Source: PALSA-693 sp963702305 (GTDB lineage Bacteria; Actinomycetota; Acidimicrobiia; Acidimicrobiales; Palsa-688). From it: DNA of 64,000 bases. This document shows, in pieces, positions 8,396-16,129 of the stretch. Made by a program: the position numbers and the translations under genes. How positions within the stretch are numbered: position 1 is the first letter of the stretch; each line of letters begins with the position of its first letter. The notes beneath the pieces are model-generated. The model did not search any database, was not told where the DNA came from, and saw only the letters and a program-made list of their open reading frames with translations. The stretch spans positions 310,001 to 374,000 of the forward strand of contig CAVPBX010000018.1 of the NCBI GenBank assembly GCA_963702305.1. The letters run 5' to 3'.

Positions 8396-9464
8396 CGGCC
8401 GCCCCCGACGACTCGGTGGGATAGTCCGCCTGGCGATCGCGGATCCGCTGCGGCACCACGCCACTCGCCGGGGGCGGCTGCGATGCGCCACCGGACTTCG
8501 CCGCCATGACGAGCCCCACCACTGGATGGCTGGGGGCGGTGGCGACCGTGGTGGCGGTCCGGCCCGCAGCCCGCAGCGGCCGGTGCGACAGGCCTTCGAG
8601 GTGGGCGATGGCGCCGGCCTCGACGATGGGCGCCAGCCGCAGGAGGGTGAAAGGTGCGAAGCCGGCGATGAGCAGGATGGCCGAGCCCACCACCGCGTTG
8701 TCCGCGGAAGGGCCCCCGTGCAGGGCCGCCACGCCGAGGGTGAGGGTGGCCACGATCACGAACTTGGACAGGATCAGCGCGGCCAGCAGCTCGACCGTGC
8801 GTTTGGCGATCGCCGTGGTCGCCGGCCACACGTAACAGGCCAGCGCCAGCGGCATGAAGAACACGGCCACGTAAATGGCCGCGGCCCGGACCACCAGCTC
8901 CAGCCACAGGAGCACCGACCCCACGATCAGCAGGAAGCTGAGCACCGCCGCGACCAACTGCGGCGCGCCGGGGGTGACCATGGCCGTCGTCAGGCCCCGG
9001 AGGCTGCCACCAAGCGCGGCGCCGGACCGGCCGAGGATCGCCGAGCACAGACCATCGGTGGCCGCCATCGCCAGCTGGGTGAACTGGGCCCCGAGCAGAC
9101 CGGCCACCAGGGCGACCGGAAGACCCACCCCCCAGACGCGCCCCAACCGGCGCAGGTCCTGGCGCAGCACCGGGCCGATGGTGGCCGCGAACAACAACGG
9201 GACCACCACGAACTCGACCAGCTGGAACATGACCGTGGACCGGGCCACGAACCACGGCTCGCCGAGCCGGACCTGACCGGGGCCGACGGCCAGCTGGATG
9301 ACGTGCCCGACCAGCCAGGCCGCGGCCGAGGTCAAACCGCTGGTGACGGCGTCCAACACGGCCCCCGCCGCGTCGTGGGCCAGGGTGCCGGTCACCGACG
9401 AGGCGCCGCCACAGGTCAGCACTGGCAGACACAGCGAGGGATCGCCGACCAGGAGCATCCTCAC
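8388..9464 (-). CDS. Polytopic conjugation membrane protein (TrbL/VirB6-like)
   Basis: A 358-residue, strongly hydrophobic protein with about six to seven membrane spans and a hydrophilic tail of some 70 residues. Examples of spans are QLVEFVVVPLLFAATIGPVL, LVAAVLSFLLIVGSVLLWLELVV and AAIYVAVFFMPLALACYVWP. Size, topology and position between the pilin-like gene and the SCO6880-like gene match the TrbL/VirB6 channel component of type IV secretion systems. Sequence identity alone would not prove it. The GTG at 9464 overlaps the TGA of the small upstream gene (GTGA); an ATG two codons later is possible. Confidence 0.72.
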   Translation of the reverse strand: MRMLLVGDPSLCLPVLTCGGASSVTGTLAHDAAGAVLDAVTSGLTSAAAWLVGHVIQLAVGPGQVRLGEPWFVARSTVMFQLVEFVVVPLLFAATIGPVLRQDLRRLGRVWGVGLPVALVAGLLGAQFTQLAMAATDGLCSAILGRSGAALGGSLRGLTTAMVTPGAPQLVAAVLSFLLIVGSVLLWLELVVRAAAIYVAVFFMPLALACYVWPATTAIAKRTVELLAALILSKFVIVATLTLGVAALHGGPSADNAVVGSAILLIAGFAPFTLLRLAPIVEAGAIAHLEGLSHRPLRAAGRTATTVATAPSHPVVGLVMAAKSGGASQPPPASGVVPQRIRDRQADYPTESSGAAGA

Positions 9465-9775
9465 GAGCTGATCCCCGCGCCCTGGCCCAGAAAGAACCCG
9501 ATGATGTGGGGGGCGCCGCCGATGAGGACGGCGGCCAGCGCGGAGACCATCACGCCGCGGCGACCGTTGTAGGCCTGCTGGTAGTTCTGGCTGTAGTGGC
9601 CGAACGCCCACAGGATGGCTCCGACCACGATGCCCACCACCGCTGCGATCAGGGCCCACCAGCCGAGACCGTTGGCCAAGCTCTGCACGATCGACGTGCC
9701 GGGTAGCCCGGAAGCGTTGGGGTTGAACGGGGGCGTGCTGACGGCGACGAAGGTATTGAACAAGGCAAACGGCAT
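9461..9775 (-). CDS. Small two-span membrane protein (DUF6112/pilin-like), first gene of conjugation operon
   Basis: A 104-residue protein with two hydrophobic helices (WWALIAAVVGIVVGAILWAFG and MVSALAAVLIGGAPHIIGFFLG) joined by a short polar loop YSQNYQQAYNGRRG. This is the VirB2/TrbC-like layout, and actinobacterial SCO6880-type clusters carry such a gene at this place. It may form the pilus or a channel lining. The ATG at 9775 is chosen because GGAGG sits 5-6 bases upstream; a GTG two codons earlier would leave no room for it. It heads the leftward operon; the AT-rich leader 9776-9937 is the likely promoter region. Confidence 0.72.
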   Translation of the reverse strand: MPFALFNTFVAVSTPPFNPNASGLPGTSIVQSLANGLGWWALIAAVVGIVVGAILWAFGHYSQNYQQAYNGRRGVMVSALAAVLIGGAPHIIGFFLGQGAGISS

Positions 9776-9937
9776 GCGCACCTCCAGGGAGAGGACGGGA
9801 CTGATCCGGGCTGGGGGCTGCGCAGGCAGCCGATGTCAATAGTCTTTCACATCTTTTTATGAAGTTCTACTGATTTCAATCCAAGATCGGCGCTATTCGA
9901 GCGGCGTCAGGCCGGTCGGGGCCGTCGTCGAGGCCCG
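9776..9937. promoter_or_regulatory. AT-rich leader between conjugation operon and LuxR-type gene; first TAGTCTTTCA copy
   Basis: This gap is the likely promoter region of the leftward conjugation operon. It contains an AT-rich stretch (9837-9882) that stands out against the GC-rich surroundings. On the + strand it carries TAGTCTTTCACAT at 9840-9852, nearly identical (12 of 13) to 16090-16102 upstream of the relaxase. On the operon strand the motif lies about 65 bases before the first start codon. The regulator gene on the other side ends at 9938 and points this way. No convincing -35/-10 pair is seen. Confidence 0.45.
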
Positions 9938-12814
9938 TCAATCTGCGACGTGCACGGCCACCAACGCCGCTGACAGCTCACCGCGATTGCGGCAGTCCAG
10001 CTTCCGATAGACGTTTCGTAGGTGGTACTCGATCGTCTTCGGGCTGAGAAACATGGCCGACGCCGCCTCGCGAGTGGTCCGGCCGGCCGAGAGGAGGATG
10101 GCTATCTGCATCTCCTGGGGGGTGAGGTCGTCGCGGGTGGTGACGCTTCGGGCCCGCGCCTTCTCTCCGGTGGCGGCCAACTCGGTGCGGGCTTGGGTCG
10201 CCCACGGCTGGGCGCCGAGCCGGTCGAAGGTGTCGATCGCGGCCCGTAGCTGCTCCCTCGCTCGAACCCGTTGTCGGGACCGACGCAGCCGGGAACCGTA
10301 CGCCAGCTGGGTGCGAGCCGTCTCGAAGCTGTCGGGAGTCTGGCTGTGGGCTTGCAGGGCTTCGTCGAACAGCGCCTCCATCTCCGCCTCCGGCGCGACC
10401 AGCCCTCTGGCTCGCGCCGCTCGGGCCCGCGCCCAGGGCAGCCCTTTTTCCAACGCGGCCTCCTGGTAGGCGGCCGCCAGCTCCGCCGCTTCGCCGCTGG
10501 CACCAGATCGGAGATGCAGGTCCACCAGCTCGGGGGCCGGGCTCAGATCGACGTCGGATATGTCGCAGCTGTCCATGAGGCGTTGCTGGGCGGTGAAGTG
10601 CTCGACCGCCTGTTTGCTCTCGCCATGCGCGAGGTGCAGCTCGCCCAGGGCGGCATGCACCCAGATCTCGCAGAGACGCAGCCCGAGATCGGCGGCGATG
10701 GACAAGGACTCCTCGGCGTGGCCCAGGCAGGTATCGGTCCGGCCTTGTCGAGCCTCGAGCCACGCCAGGCGCGCCAGCGCGGCGGACAGGTCGGTCCGAT
10801 GTCCGGTCTCGCGAGCGAGGGCCAGAACCTGGTGGAAGCCGGCCTCGGCCTCGGGCCACCGGTCGGCTGTGGCGTGGTCGATAGCCAGGTAGCAGAGCAG
10901 GTAGACCAGCACCCCTAGTGCGGTCCGGGAACGAGCCACCGCCGCGGCCTGTTCCAGCAGGTCCCGCCTGGCTCCGCTCTCCCGGAGGTAGAGGTTGCAC
11001 ATGGCCGTCCAGGCGTGCCATTGCGGATCATCGGGTGCGACCACCCCGGCCGCGATGTCGATGGCCAGGTGCAGCTGCTCCGCCCCGATCCGGGCGCGTC
11101 CGGTGAAGGTGTAGGCCATGCCCAGGGCCATGGCCGCGTAGAACGCAGCCCGCTCCGATGCGACCCGATCTCGAAGCGAGTTAATGGCGTCGACTGCCCG
11201 AAGCATGGTCGCGGTATCGCCGGCATAGAAGGCGGCCTGTACGGCTTCGGCCAGGATCACCACGGAGTCGTCCGCGCCGATCGGCGCCGAGCGCTCCGCC
11301 GCCCCCATCAGGTAGCCGAGACCGGACGCGACCGGACCCTGGCGAACGGAGATCTGACCCCGCAGGTGCTCGAGGGCGATACCGATAGCCTCGCCGGCAG
11401 CGAAACCTTGAGCCTGGTCGATGAGCTCGCCTGCCCGGCCGGGAAGCCCGGCATCCCACGCACAGCGGGCCGCCCGGCAGAGCAGCTCCGCCCGCAACTC
11501 GTCCGGGCCCGCCAGCCGGCTGGAGCGCTCGAAGGCCCGAGCTGCCACCTCGTAGGCGTTGCGCTCGAGGGCCCGGTCGGCGGCCTGGGCCAGGGCGGAG
11601 CAGGCGGCCGCGTCAGGGCCGAGGGCAGCCAGGGCTAGGTGCCAGGCCCGGCGGTCAGCCTCCCGGTCCGGCAGCGCGCCGGCCAGGGCCCGGTGCGCCT
11701 TCCGGCGCCGGTCCGGGGAAGCGTCGTTGTAGACCGCGGAGCGGATCAGAGGATGAGAGAACTCGACCCGCTCGTCCTTCAACTGGACCAGACGGGCTTC
11801 CTCTGCCTCTGCCAGGTCGGCGATGTCGGCGCCGAGCGCGCCGGACGCCCGGGTCAGCAGCGCCACATCGGTGAGGTCGCTGGACGCGGCCAGTAGTACG
11901 ACGGCCGCGGCGCCTCGATGCAGTGACCTGATGCGGTCCAGGTAGATCTCCGAGACCGACGTCCGCACCGGAAGAGGTGTGTCGAGCGGACCGCCGCGAT
12001 CCAAGGAGTCGGCCTGGCGGGCCATTTCGAGCAGGCCCAACGGGTTGCCGCCAGTCTCGCGGTGCAGGCGGCCGAGCAGCTCGTCTGGGACCGCCCCCAC
12101 CTCGGCGGTCACGAGCTCCGCGGCGGCGAGAAGGTCGAGGCCGGCAATCTCCACCCGGTCCGCCTCGGGGCCGGACAGCACCGAGCTGTGCTCGGACCGC
12201 ACCGCCAGCAGTACTCCCACCGGGTCTGCGACGAGTCGGCGGAAGGCGAACGCCAGGGCGTCCGCGCTCGACCCATCGATCCAGTGGGCGTCGTCGACCA
12301 CCACCAGCACCGGCCCCAACTCGGCGTAGGCGGCCAGCAGGCTGAGCGTCGCCGATCCGATGGCGAAGCGGTCCTGGGCGCGAGAAGGGATCAGGGCCAG
12401 AGCACCCTCCAGCGCCTCGGCCTGCGGCCCCGGGACCCGGTTGAGAAGGAACAGCGCCGGACGCAGCAGGTCGGCCAGCCCGGCGAAAGGTATGTGGGCT
12501 TCTGACTGCACCCCCCGGGCCCGCAGCACCCTCATGCCGGTGGCCCGCTCGACCGCCTTCTCCAGCAGGACCGACTTGCCGACCCCGGGCTCTCCGGTCA
12601 GCGTCAACACCCTGCTCAGCCTGGCCCGGGCGTGGTCCAGCACTCGGTCGATCCGGGCCAGCTCCTCTTCCCGTCCAACCAGGCGCGTTGCCGTCTCGAC
12701 ACCCCTTCCCTCCGACGACGATGACCGAAAGACTAGGGGGGACCCCTGAAGCGACAGGCGAGTGCCATCGTTACCTTCATCTCTCGAACGCTTCTCGAGG
12801 GAGGAAAATGACAT
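9938..12814 (-). CDS. Large LuxR-family (LAL-type) AAA transcriptional regulator
   Basis: About 958 residues if started at the ATG 12812-12814. An N-terminal AAA domain has VGREEEL, Walker A GEPGVGKS and the Walker-B-like PVLVVVDDAHWID. It is followed by a long alpha-helical, TPR-like middle and a C-terminal LuxR helix-turn-helix (LTPQEMQIAILLSAGRTTREAA, then TIEYHLRNVYRKL). This order defines the large ATP-binding LuxR-type regulators that sense ligands and switch on nearby biosynthetic genes. The start is uncertain: between that ATG and the AAA domain no ATG, GTG or TTG exists in frame, and the start codon itself overlaps that of the divergent methyltransferase gene. The likely target is the divergent methyltransferase/hydrolase-GT pair. 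Confidence 0.86.
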   Translation of the reverse strand: MSFSSLEKRSRDEGNDGTRLSLQGSPLVFRSSSSEGRGVETATRLVGREEELARIDRVLDHARARLSRVLTLTGEPGVGKSVLLEKAVERATGMRVLRARGVQSEAHIPFAGLADLLRPALFLLNRVPGPQAEALEGALALIPSRAQDRFAIGSATLSLLAAYAELGPVLVVVDDAHWIDGSSADALAFAFRRLVADPVGVLLAVRSEHSSVLSGPEADRVEIAGLDLLAAAELVTAEVGAVPDELLGRLHRETGGNPLGLLEMARQADSLDRGGPLDTPLPVRTSVSEIYLDRIRSLHRGAAAVVLLAASSDLTDVALLTRASGALGADIADLAEAEEARLVQLKDERVEFSHPLIRSAVYNDASPDRRRKAHRALAGALPDREADRRAWHLALAALGPDAAACSALAQAADRALERNAYEVAARAFERSSRLAGPDELRAELLCRAARCAWDAGLPGRAGELIDQAQGFAAGEAIGIALEHLRGQISVRQGPVASGLGYLMGAAERSAPIGADDSVVILAEAVQAAFYAGDTATMLRAVDAINSLRDRVASERAAFYAAMALGMAYTFTGRARIGAEQLHLAIDIAAGVVAPDDPQWHAWTAMCNLYLRESGARRDLLEQAAAVARSRTALGVLVYLLCYLAIDHATADRWPEAEAGFHQVLALARETGHRTDLSAALARLAWLEARQGRTDTCLGHAEESLSIAADLGLRLCEIWVHAALGELHLAHGESKQAVEHFTAQQRLMDSCDISDVDLSPAPELVDLHLRSGASGEAAELAAAYQEAALEKGLPWARARAARARGLVAPEAEMEALFDEALQAHSQTPDSFETARTQLAYGSRLRRSRQRVRAREQLRAAIDTFDRLGAQPWATQARTELAATGEKARARSVTTRDDLTPQEMQIAILLSAGRTTREAASAMFLSPKTIEYHLRNVYRKLDCRNRGELSAALVAVHVAD
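12700..12812. promoter_or_regulatory. Control region of the divergent regulator/methyltransferase pair
   Basis: The methyltransferase transcript must start in or before this stretch, which also encodes the first residues of the regulator if its ATG at 12814 is used. It holds an inverted repeat AGGGG-GGA-CCCCT (12735-12747) directly next to a minus-strand TAGTCTTTCGGTCAT (12735 down to 12721). The core TAGTCTTTC is shared with the two conjugation promoters. A strong ribosome binding site, GAGGGAGGA, lies at 12798-12806 just before the methyltransferase ATG. The inverted repeat is a candidate operator; this is inference. Confidence 0.4.
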
Positions 12815-13892
12815 GACAACTGTGCAACAGCCGACGTCGGTCGACATGGACAAGCTGATGGGATTCGTCTTCCGGGCCGTCGACGAGGTGGGAGCCACCC
12901 TGAACTGCGCGCTCGTGGTCATGGGCGACAAACTCGGGCTCTACCGCGCGCTGGCCGGCGCCGGGCCGCTCACCCCCGGAGAACTGGCGTCCCGGACCGG
13001 CACGGCCGAGCGTTACGTCCGGGAGTGGCTCAATGCCCAAGCGGCCGGCGGCTATATCGACTACGACCCCGACAGTGGTCGCTACACCCTCCCGCCCGAG
13101 CAGGCGGTCGCGCTGACCGACGAGTCCAGCCCCGCCTACCTGCCCGGCTTCTTCCAGATCGCCCTGGGGTCGGTAATCGACTCCCCGCACATCACCGACC
13201 TGGCTTCGTCGGGCGCCGGCTTCGGCTGGCACGAGCACGTCCACGACGTCCACGAGGGTTGCGAAAGGTTCTTCCGACCGGGCTACAACGCCCACCTGGT
13301 CGCCGAGTGGCTCCCCGCTCTCGAAGGGGTGGTCCCCAAGCTGGAGCAGGGCGCAACGGTGGCCGACGTCGGTTGCGGCCACGGAGCCTCCACCGTGCTG
13401 ATGGCGCAGGCTTTCCCGGCGTCGCGGTTCGTAGGGTCGGACTACCACGAGGGGTCGATCACCACCGCCCGCCAGCGGGCCGCCGCCGCGGGCGTCACCG
13501 AGCGAGCGACCTTCGACGTGGCCGCCGCCGCCACGTACGGGGGATCCGGCTACGACCTGGTGACCATGTTCGACTGCCTGCACGACATGGGCGACCCGGC
13601 CGCCGCCGCCCGCCACGTCCGCGAGTCCCTGGCCGCCGACGGCACGTGGATGATCGTGGAGCCCAAGGCGGGCGACCGCGTGGAGGAGAACCTCAACCCG
13701 GTGGGCCGGGCCTACTACGCCTTCTCCACCCTGCTGTGCACCCCGGCCTCGTTGTCGCAGCCCGTCGGCTTGGCCCTCGGCGCCCAGGCCGGCGAAGCCC
13801 GCATCCGGGACATCGTCCAGAACGCCGGATTCACCCGTTTCGCCCGGGTGGCGGAAACGCCGTTCAACATGGTGTTCGAGGCCAGACCTTGA
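12813..13892 (+). CDS. SAM-dependent methyltransferase with N-terminal winged helix (Rv2258c-like)
   Basis: A 359-residue class I methyltransferase. The N-terminal dimerisation/winged-helix part (LNCALVVMGDKLGLYRALAG, then RTGTAERYVREWLNAQAAGG) precedes the Rossmann fold with motif I VADVGCGHGAST and FDCLHDMGDP. The sequence closely follows the mycobacterial Rv2258c group, whose substrate is not established. The ATG at 12813 has GGAGG about 8 bases upstream. Its start codon overlaps that of the divergent LuxR-type gene (CATG), and its TGA overlaps the TTG of the next gene (TTGA). The substrate is probably handled by the downstream hydrolase-glycosyltransferase. Confidence 0.88.
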   Translation: MTTVQQPTSVDMDKLMGFVFRAVDEVGATLNCALVVMGDKLGLYRALAGAGPLTPGELASRTGTAERYVREWLNAQAAGGYIDYDPDSGRYTLPPEQAVALTDESSPAYLPGFFQIALGSVIDSPHITDLASSGAGFGWHEHVHDVHEGCERFFRPGYNAHLVAEWLPALEGVVPKLEQGATVADVGCGHGASTVLMAQAFPASRFVGSDYHEGSITTARQRAAAAGVTERATFDVAAAATYGGSGYDLVTMFDCLHDMGDPAAAARHVRESLAADGTWMIVEPKAGDRVEENLNPVGRAYYAFSTLLCTPASLSQPVGLALGAQAGEARIRDIVQNAGFTRFARVAETPFNMVFEARP

Positions 13893-16033
13893 CCCTCGCC
13901 GGCGTCCAGCGCGTCGGAGCAAACCGGGCCCGCGACCAGTCGCGGGCCCGGTACCCAGACGCCGAGGGCTGGGTCGAGCGCGACGGGGTGCGGCTCTTCT
14001 ACGAGGTGTACGGGCAGGGCGAACCTACCGTGCTGCTTCTCCCGACCTGGTCGGTGGTGTCGTCGCGCATGTGGAAGATGCAGATCCCGTATCTGGCCCG
14101 CCACGCTCGCGTGGTGGCCTTCGACGGGCGCGGCAACGGCCGGTCGGACCGTCCCACTGGGGCGGATCGGTACCGCGTGGATGAGTTCGCGGCGGACGCC
14201 TTGGCCGTGCTCGACTCCACCTCCACCGAGCGGGCCGTCCTGGTGACCGTCTCCTGCGGCGCGCTGTGGGGTTCGGTGCTGGCCGCCGACCATCCCGAAC
14301 GGGTCGCAGGAATCGTGTACCTCGCTCCCGCCGTCGGCCTCACTCCCGGCCATCCAGACCGGCAGCTGTACCACTTCGGCAAGCGCTACGACACCTATGA
14401 GGGCTGGGCCAAATACAACCAGCACTATTGGCGGCGCGACTACCCGGACTTCCTGGAGTTCTTCTTCGCAAAGTGCCTCAACGAGCCGCACTCCACCAAG
14501 GCCATCGAGGACTGCGTCGGCTGGGGACTCGACACCGATCCCGAGACGCTGATCGCCGCGACCGAGGGGCTCTCCAGCCTGAGTGTCGAACAGCTCATCG
14601 ACGCGCTGTCGCGAATCCGCTGTCGGGCGCTGGTGATCCACGGTGACGCGGACCTGGTTCGGCCCCACGAACAGGGCGTCGCCCTGGCCGATGCCCTCGG
14701 CGCGCCCCTGGTAACGCTGGAAGGGTCCGGCCATCTGCCCTCCGTACGGGACCCCGTGTTGGTAAACCACCTCCTCCGCGAGTTCGCCTGCCCGTCTCCG
14801 CCGAGGTCGGGATGGACCCGAGGACGGAGCCGGCGCCGGCGGGCACTCTTCGTCTCCTCACCCATCGGGCTCGGGCACGTCCGCCGCGATGCGGCCATAG
14901 CCGCCGCCCTTCGAGAACTCTGCCCTGGCCTCGAGATCGACTGGCTGGCTCAGCATCCGGTGACCGCCGTGCTCGAGTCGCTCGGCGAGCGCGTCCACCC
15001 CGCCAGCCGCCTCCTCGCCAGCGAGTCCGGCCACTTCGAGTCGGAGTCGGCTGAGCACGACCTGCACTGCTTTTCCGCCTGGCGGCGGATGGACGAGATC
15101 CTGTTGTCCAATTTCATGGTCTTCGACGACCTCGTACGCGACACCCACTACGACCTGTGGATCGGCGACGAAGCCTGGGAGCTGGACTACTACCTCCACG
15201 AGAACCCCGAGCTGAAAGGGGCCGCGTACGCCTGGCTCACCGACTTCGTCGGGTGGCTGCCGATGGCCGACGGCGGCGTGCAGGAGGCGCGGCTCACCGC
15301 CGACTACAACACCGAGATGATCGAGCACATCGCCCGCTACCCCCGGCTGCGGGACCGGTCCGTCTTTGTCGGCGACCCCGACGACGTGGTGCCGGACCTC
15401 TTCGGCCCCGGGCTGCCCGGAATCCGGGAATGGGCAGAGCAACACTTCGCCTTCCCCGGGTATATCACCGGCTTCGACCCGGCTGAGTTCGCCGACAGGG
15501 ACGCCATCCGAGACGGGCTCGGGTGGCGACCCGACGAGAAGGTGTGCGTGGTCACCGTCGGCGGGACGTCCGTCGGCGCTTCGCTGCTCCACCAGGTGAT
15601 CCGGTCCTACCCCTTTGCTCGGCGGCTGGTCCCCGAGTTGCGCATGATCGCGGTCACCGGGCCGCGCATCGACCCCTCCACCCTGACCGCACCGGCGGGC
15701 GTGGAGGTTGTGGGCTTCGTTCCCGACCTGTACCGCCACCTGGCCGCCTGCGACATCGCCATCGTGCAAGGCGGCCTATCAACGGCCATGGAGCTCACCG
15801 CCAGCCAACGGCCATTCCTCTACTTCCCGCTCGGCCACCACTTCGAGCAGAACATCCACGTCCGCCACCGCCTGCAGCGCCACCGCGCCGGCCGACCCAT
15901 GGACTACACCACCGACGGGCCCGAGGACATCGCCGCCGCCCTGGCTCAAGAGCTCGCCCGCACCGTGGACTATCTCCCCGTCGATCCCGGCGGCGCCCGA
16001 CGAGCGGCAACGCTGCTCGCGGAGATGCTGTGA
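13889..16033 (+). CDS. Alpha/beta-hydrolase fused to a glycosyltransferase
   Basis: A single 714-residue frame with two enzymes. Residues about 25-300 are an alpha/beta hydrolase: WKMQIPYLARHARVVAFDGRGNGRSDRP, nucleophile elbow TVSCGALWGS (serine), acid HGDADLVRP and histidine GSGHLPSVRDP. After a basic linker (RGRSRRRR), residues about 315-714 are a GT1/MurG-like glycosyltransferase starting FVSSPIGLGHVRRD. The C-terminal donor-site block is IVQGGLSTAMELTA followed by PLGHHFEQN. No start with a ribosome site separates the halves, so I treat it as one protein. The TTG start overlaps the stop of the methyltransferase gene. A tailoring role on a shared small molecule or lipid is plausible but unproven. 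Confidence 0.85.
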   Translation: MTLAGVQRVGANRARDQSRARYPDAEGWVERDGVRLFYEVYGQGEPTVLLLPTWSVVSSRMWKMQIPYLARHARVVAFDGRGNGRSDRPTGADRYRVDEFAADALAVLDSTSTERAVLVTVSCGALWGSVLAADHPERVAGIVYLAPAVGLTPGHPDRQLYHFGKRYDTYEGWAKYNQHYWRRDYPDFLEFFFAKCLNEPHSTKAIEDCVGWGLDTDPETLIAATEGLSSLSVEQLIDALSRIRCRALVIHGDADLVRPHEQGVALADALGAPLVTLEGSGHLPSVRDPVLVNHLLREFACPSPPRSGWTRGRSRRRRALFVSSPIGLGHVRRDAAIAAALRELCPGLEIDWLAQHPVTAVLESLGERVHPASRLLASESGHFESESAEHDLHCFSAWRRMDEILLSNFMVFDDLVRDTHYDLWIGDEAWELDYYLHENPELKGAAYAWLTDFVGWLPMADGGVQEARLTADYNTEMIEHIARYPRLRDRSVFVGDPDDVVPDLFGPGLPGIREWAEQHFAFPGYITGFDPAEFADRDAIRDGLGWRPDEKVCVVTVGGTSVGASLLHQVIRSYPFARRLVPELRMIAVTGPRIDPSTLTAPAGVEVVGFVPDLYRHLAACDIAIVQGGLSTAMELTASQRPFLYFPLGHHFEQNIHVRHRLQRHRAGRPMDYTTDGPEDIAAALAQELARTVDYLPVDPGGARRAATLLAEML

Positions 16034-16129
16034 AGCCCCCGGACAGGGGCGCACAAGGGTGGGCGGGGAGCGCTGCCGAAACCTGATTGTAGTCTTTCAT
16101 ATAGTTTCGTGCTGTGCTAGTTGTTTTGC
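16034..16129 (+). promoter_or_regulatory. Relaxase leader with second TAGTCTTTCA copy
   Basis: The first half is GC-rich; the second half (16086-16129) is AT-rich like the leader of the conjugation operon. TAGTCTTTCATAT at 16090-16102 repeats the motif at 9840-9852, here on the coding strand about 28 bases before the ATG. The two copies may bind one regulator that co-ordinates relaxase and channel. No standard -35/-10 pair is clear. Confidence 0.45.

Noticed and set aside
9840..16102. Proof of a transposon or integron around the cargo block
   Set aside because: Only a 13-bp imperfect direct repeat is present; there is no transposase, integrase or terminal inverted repeat, so it is reported only as a motif.
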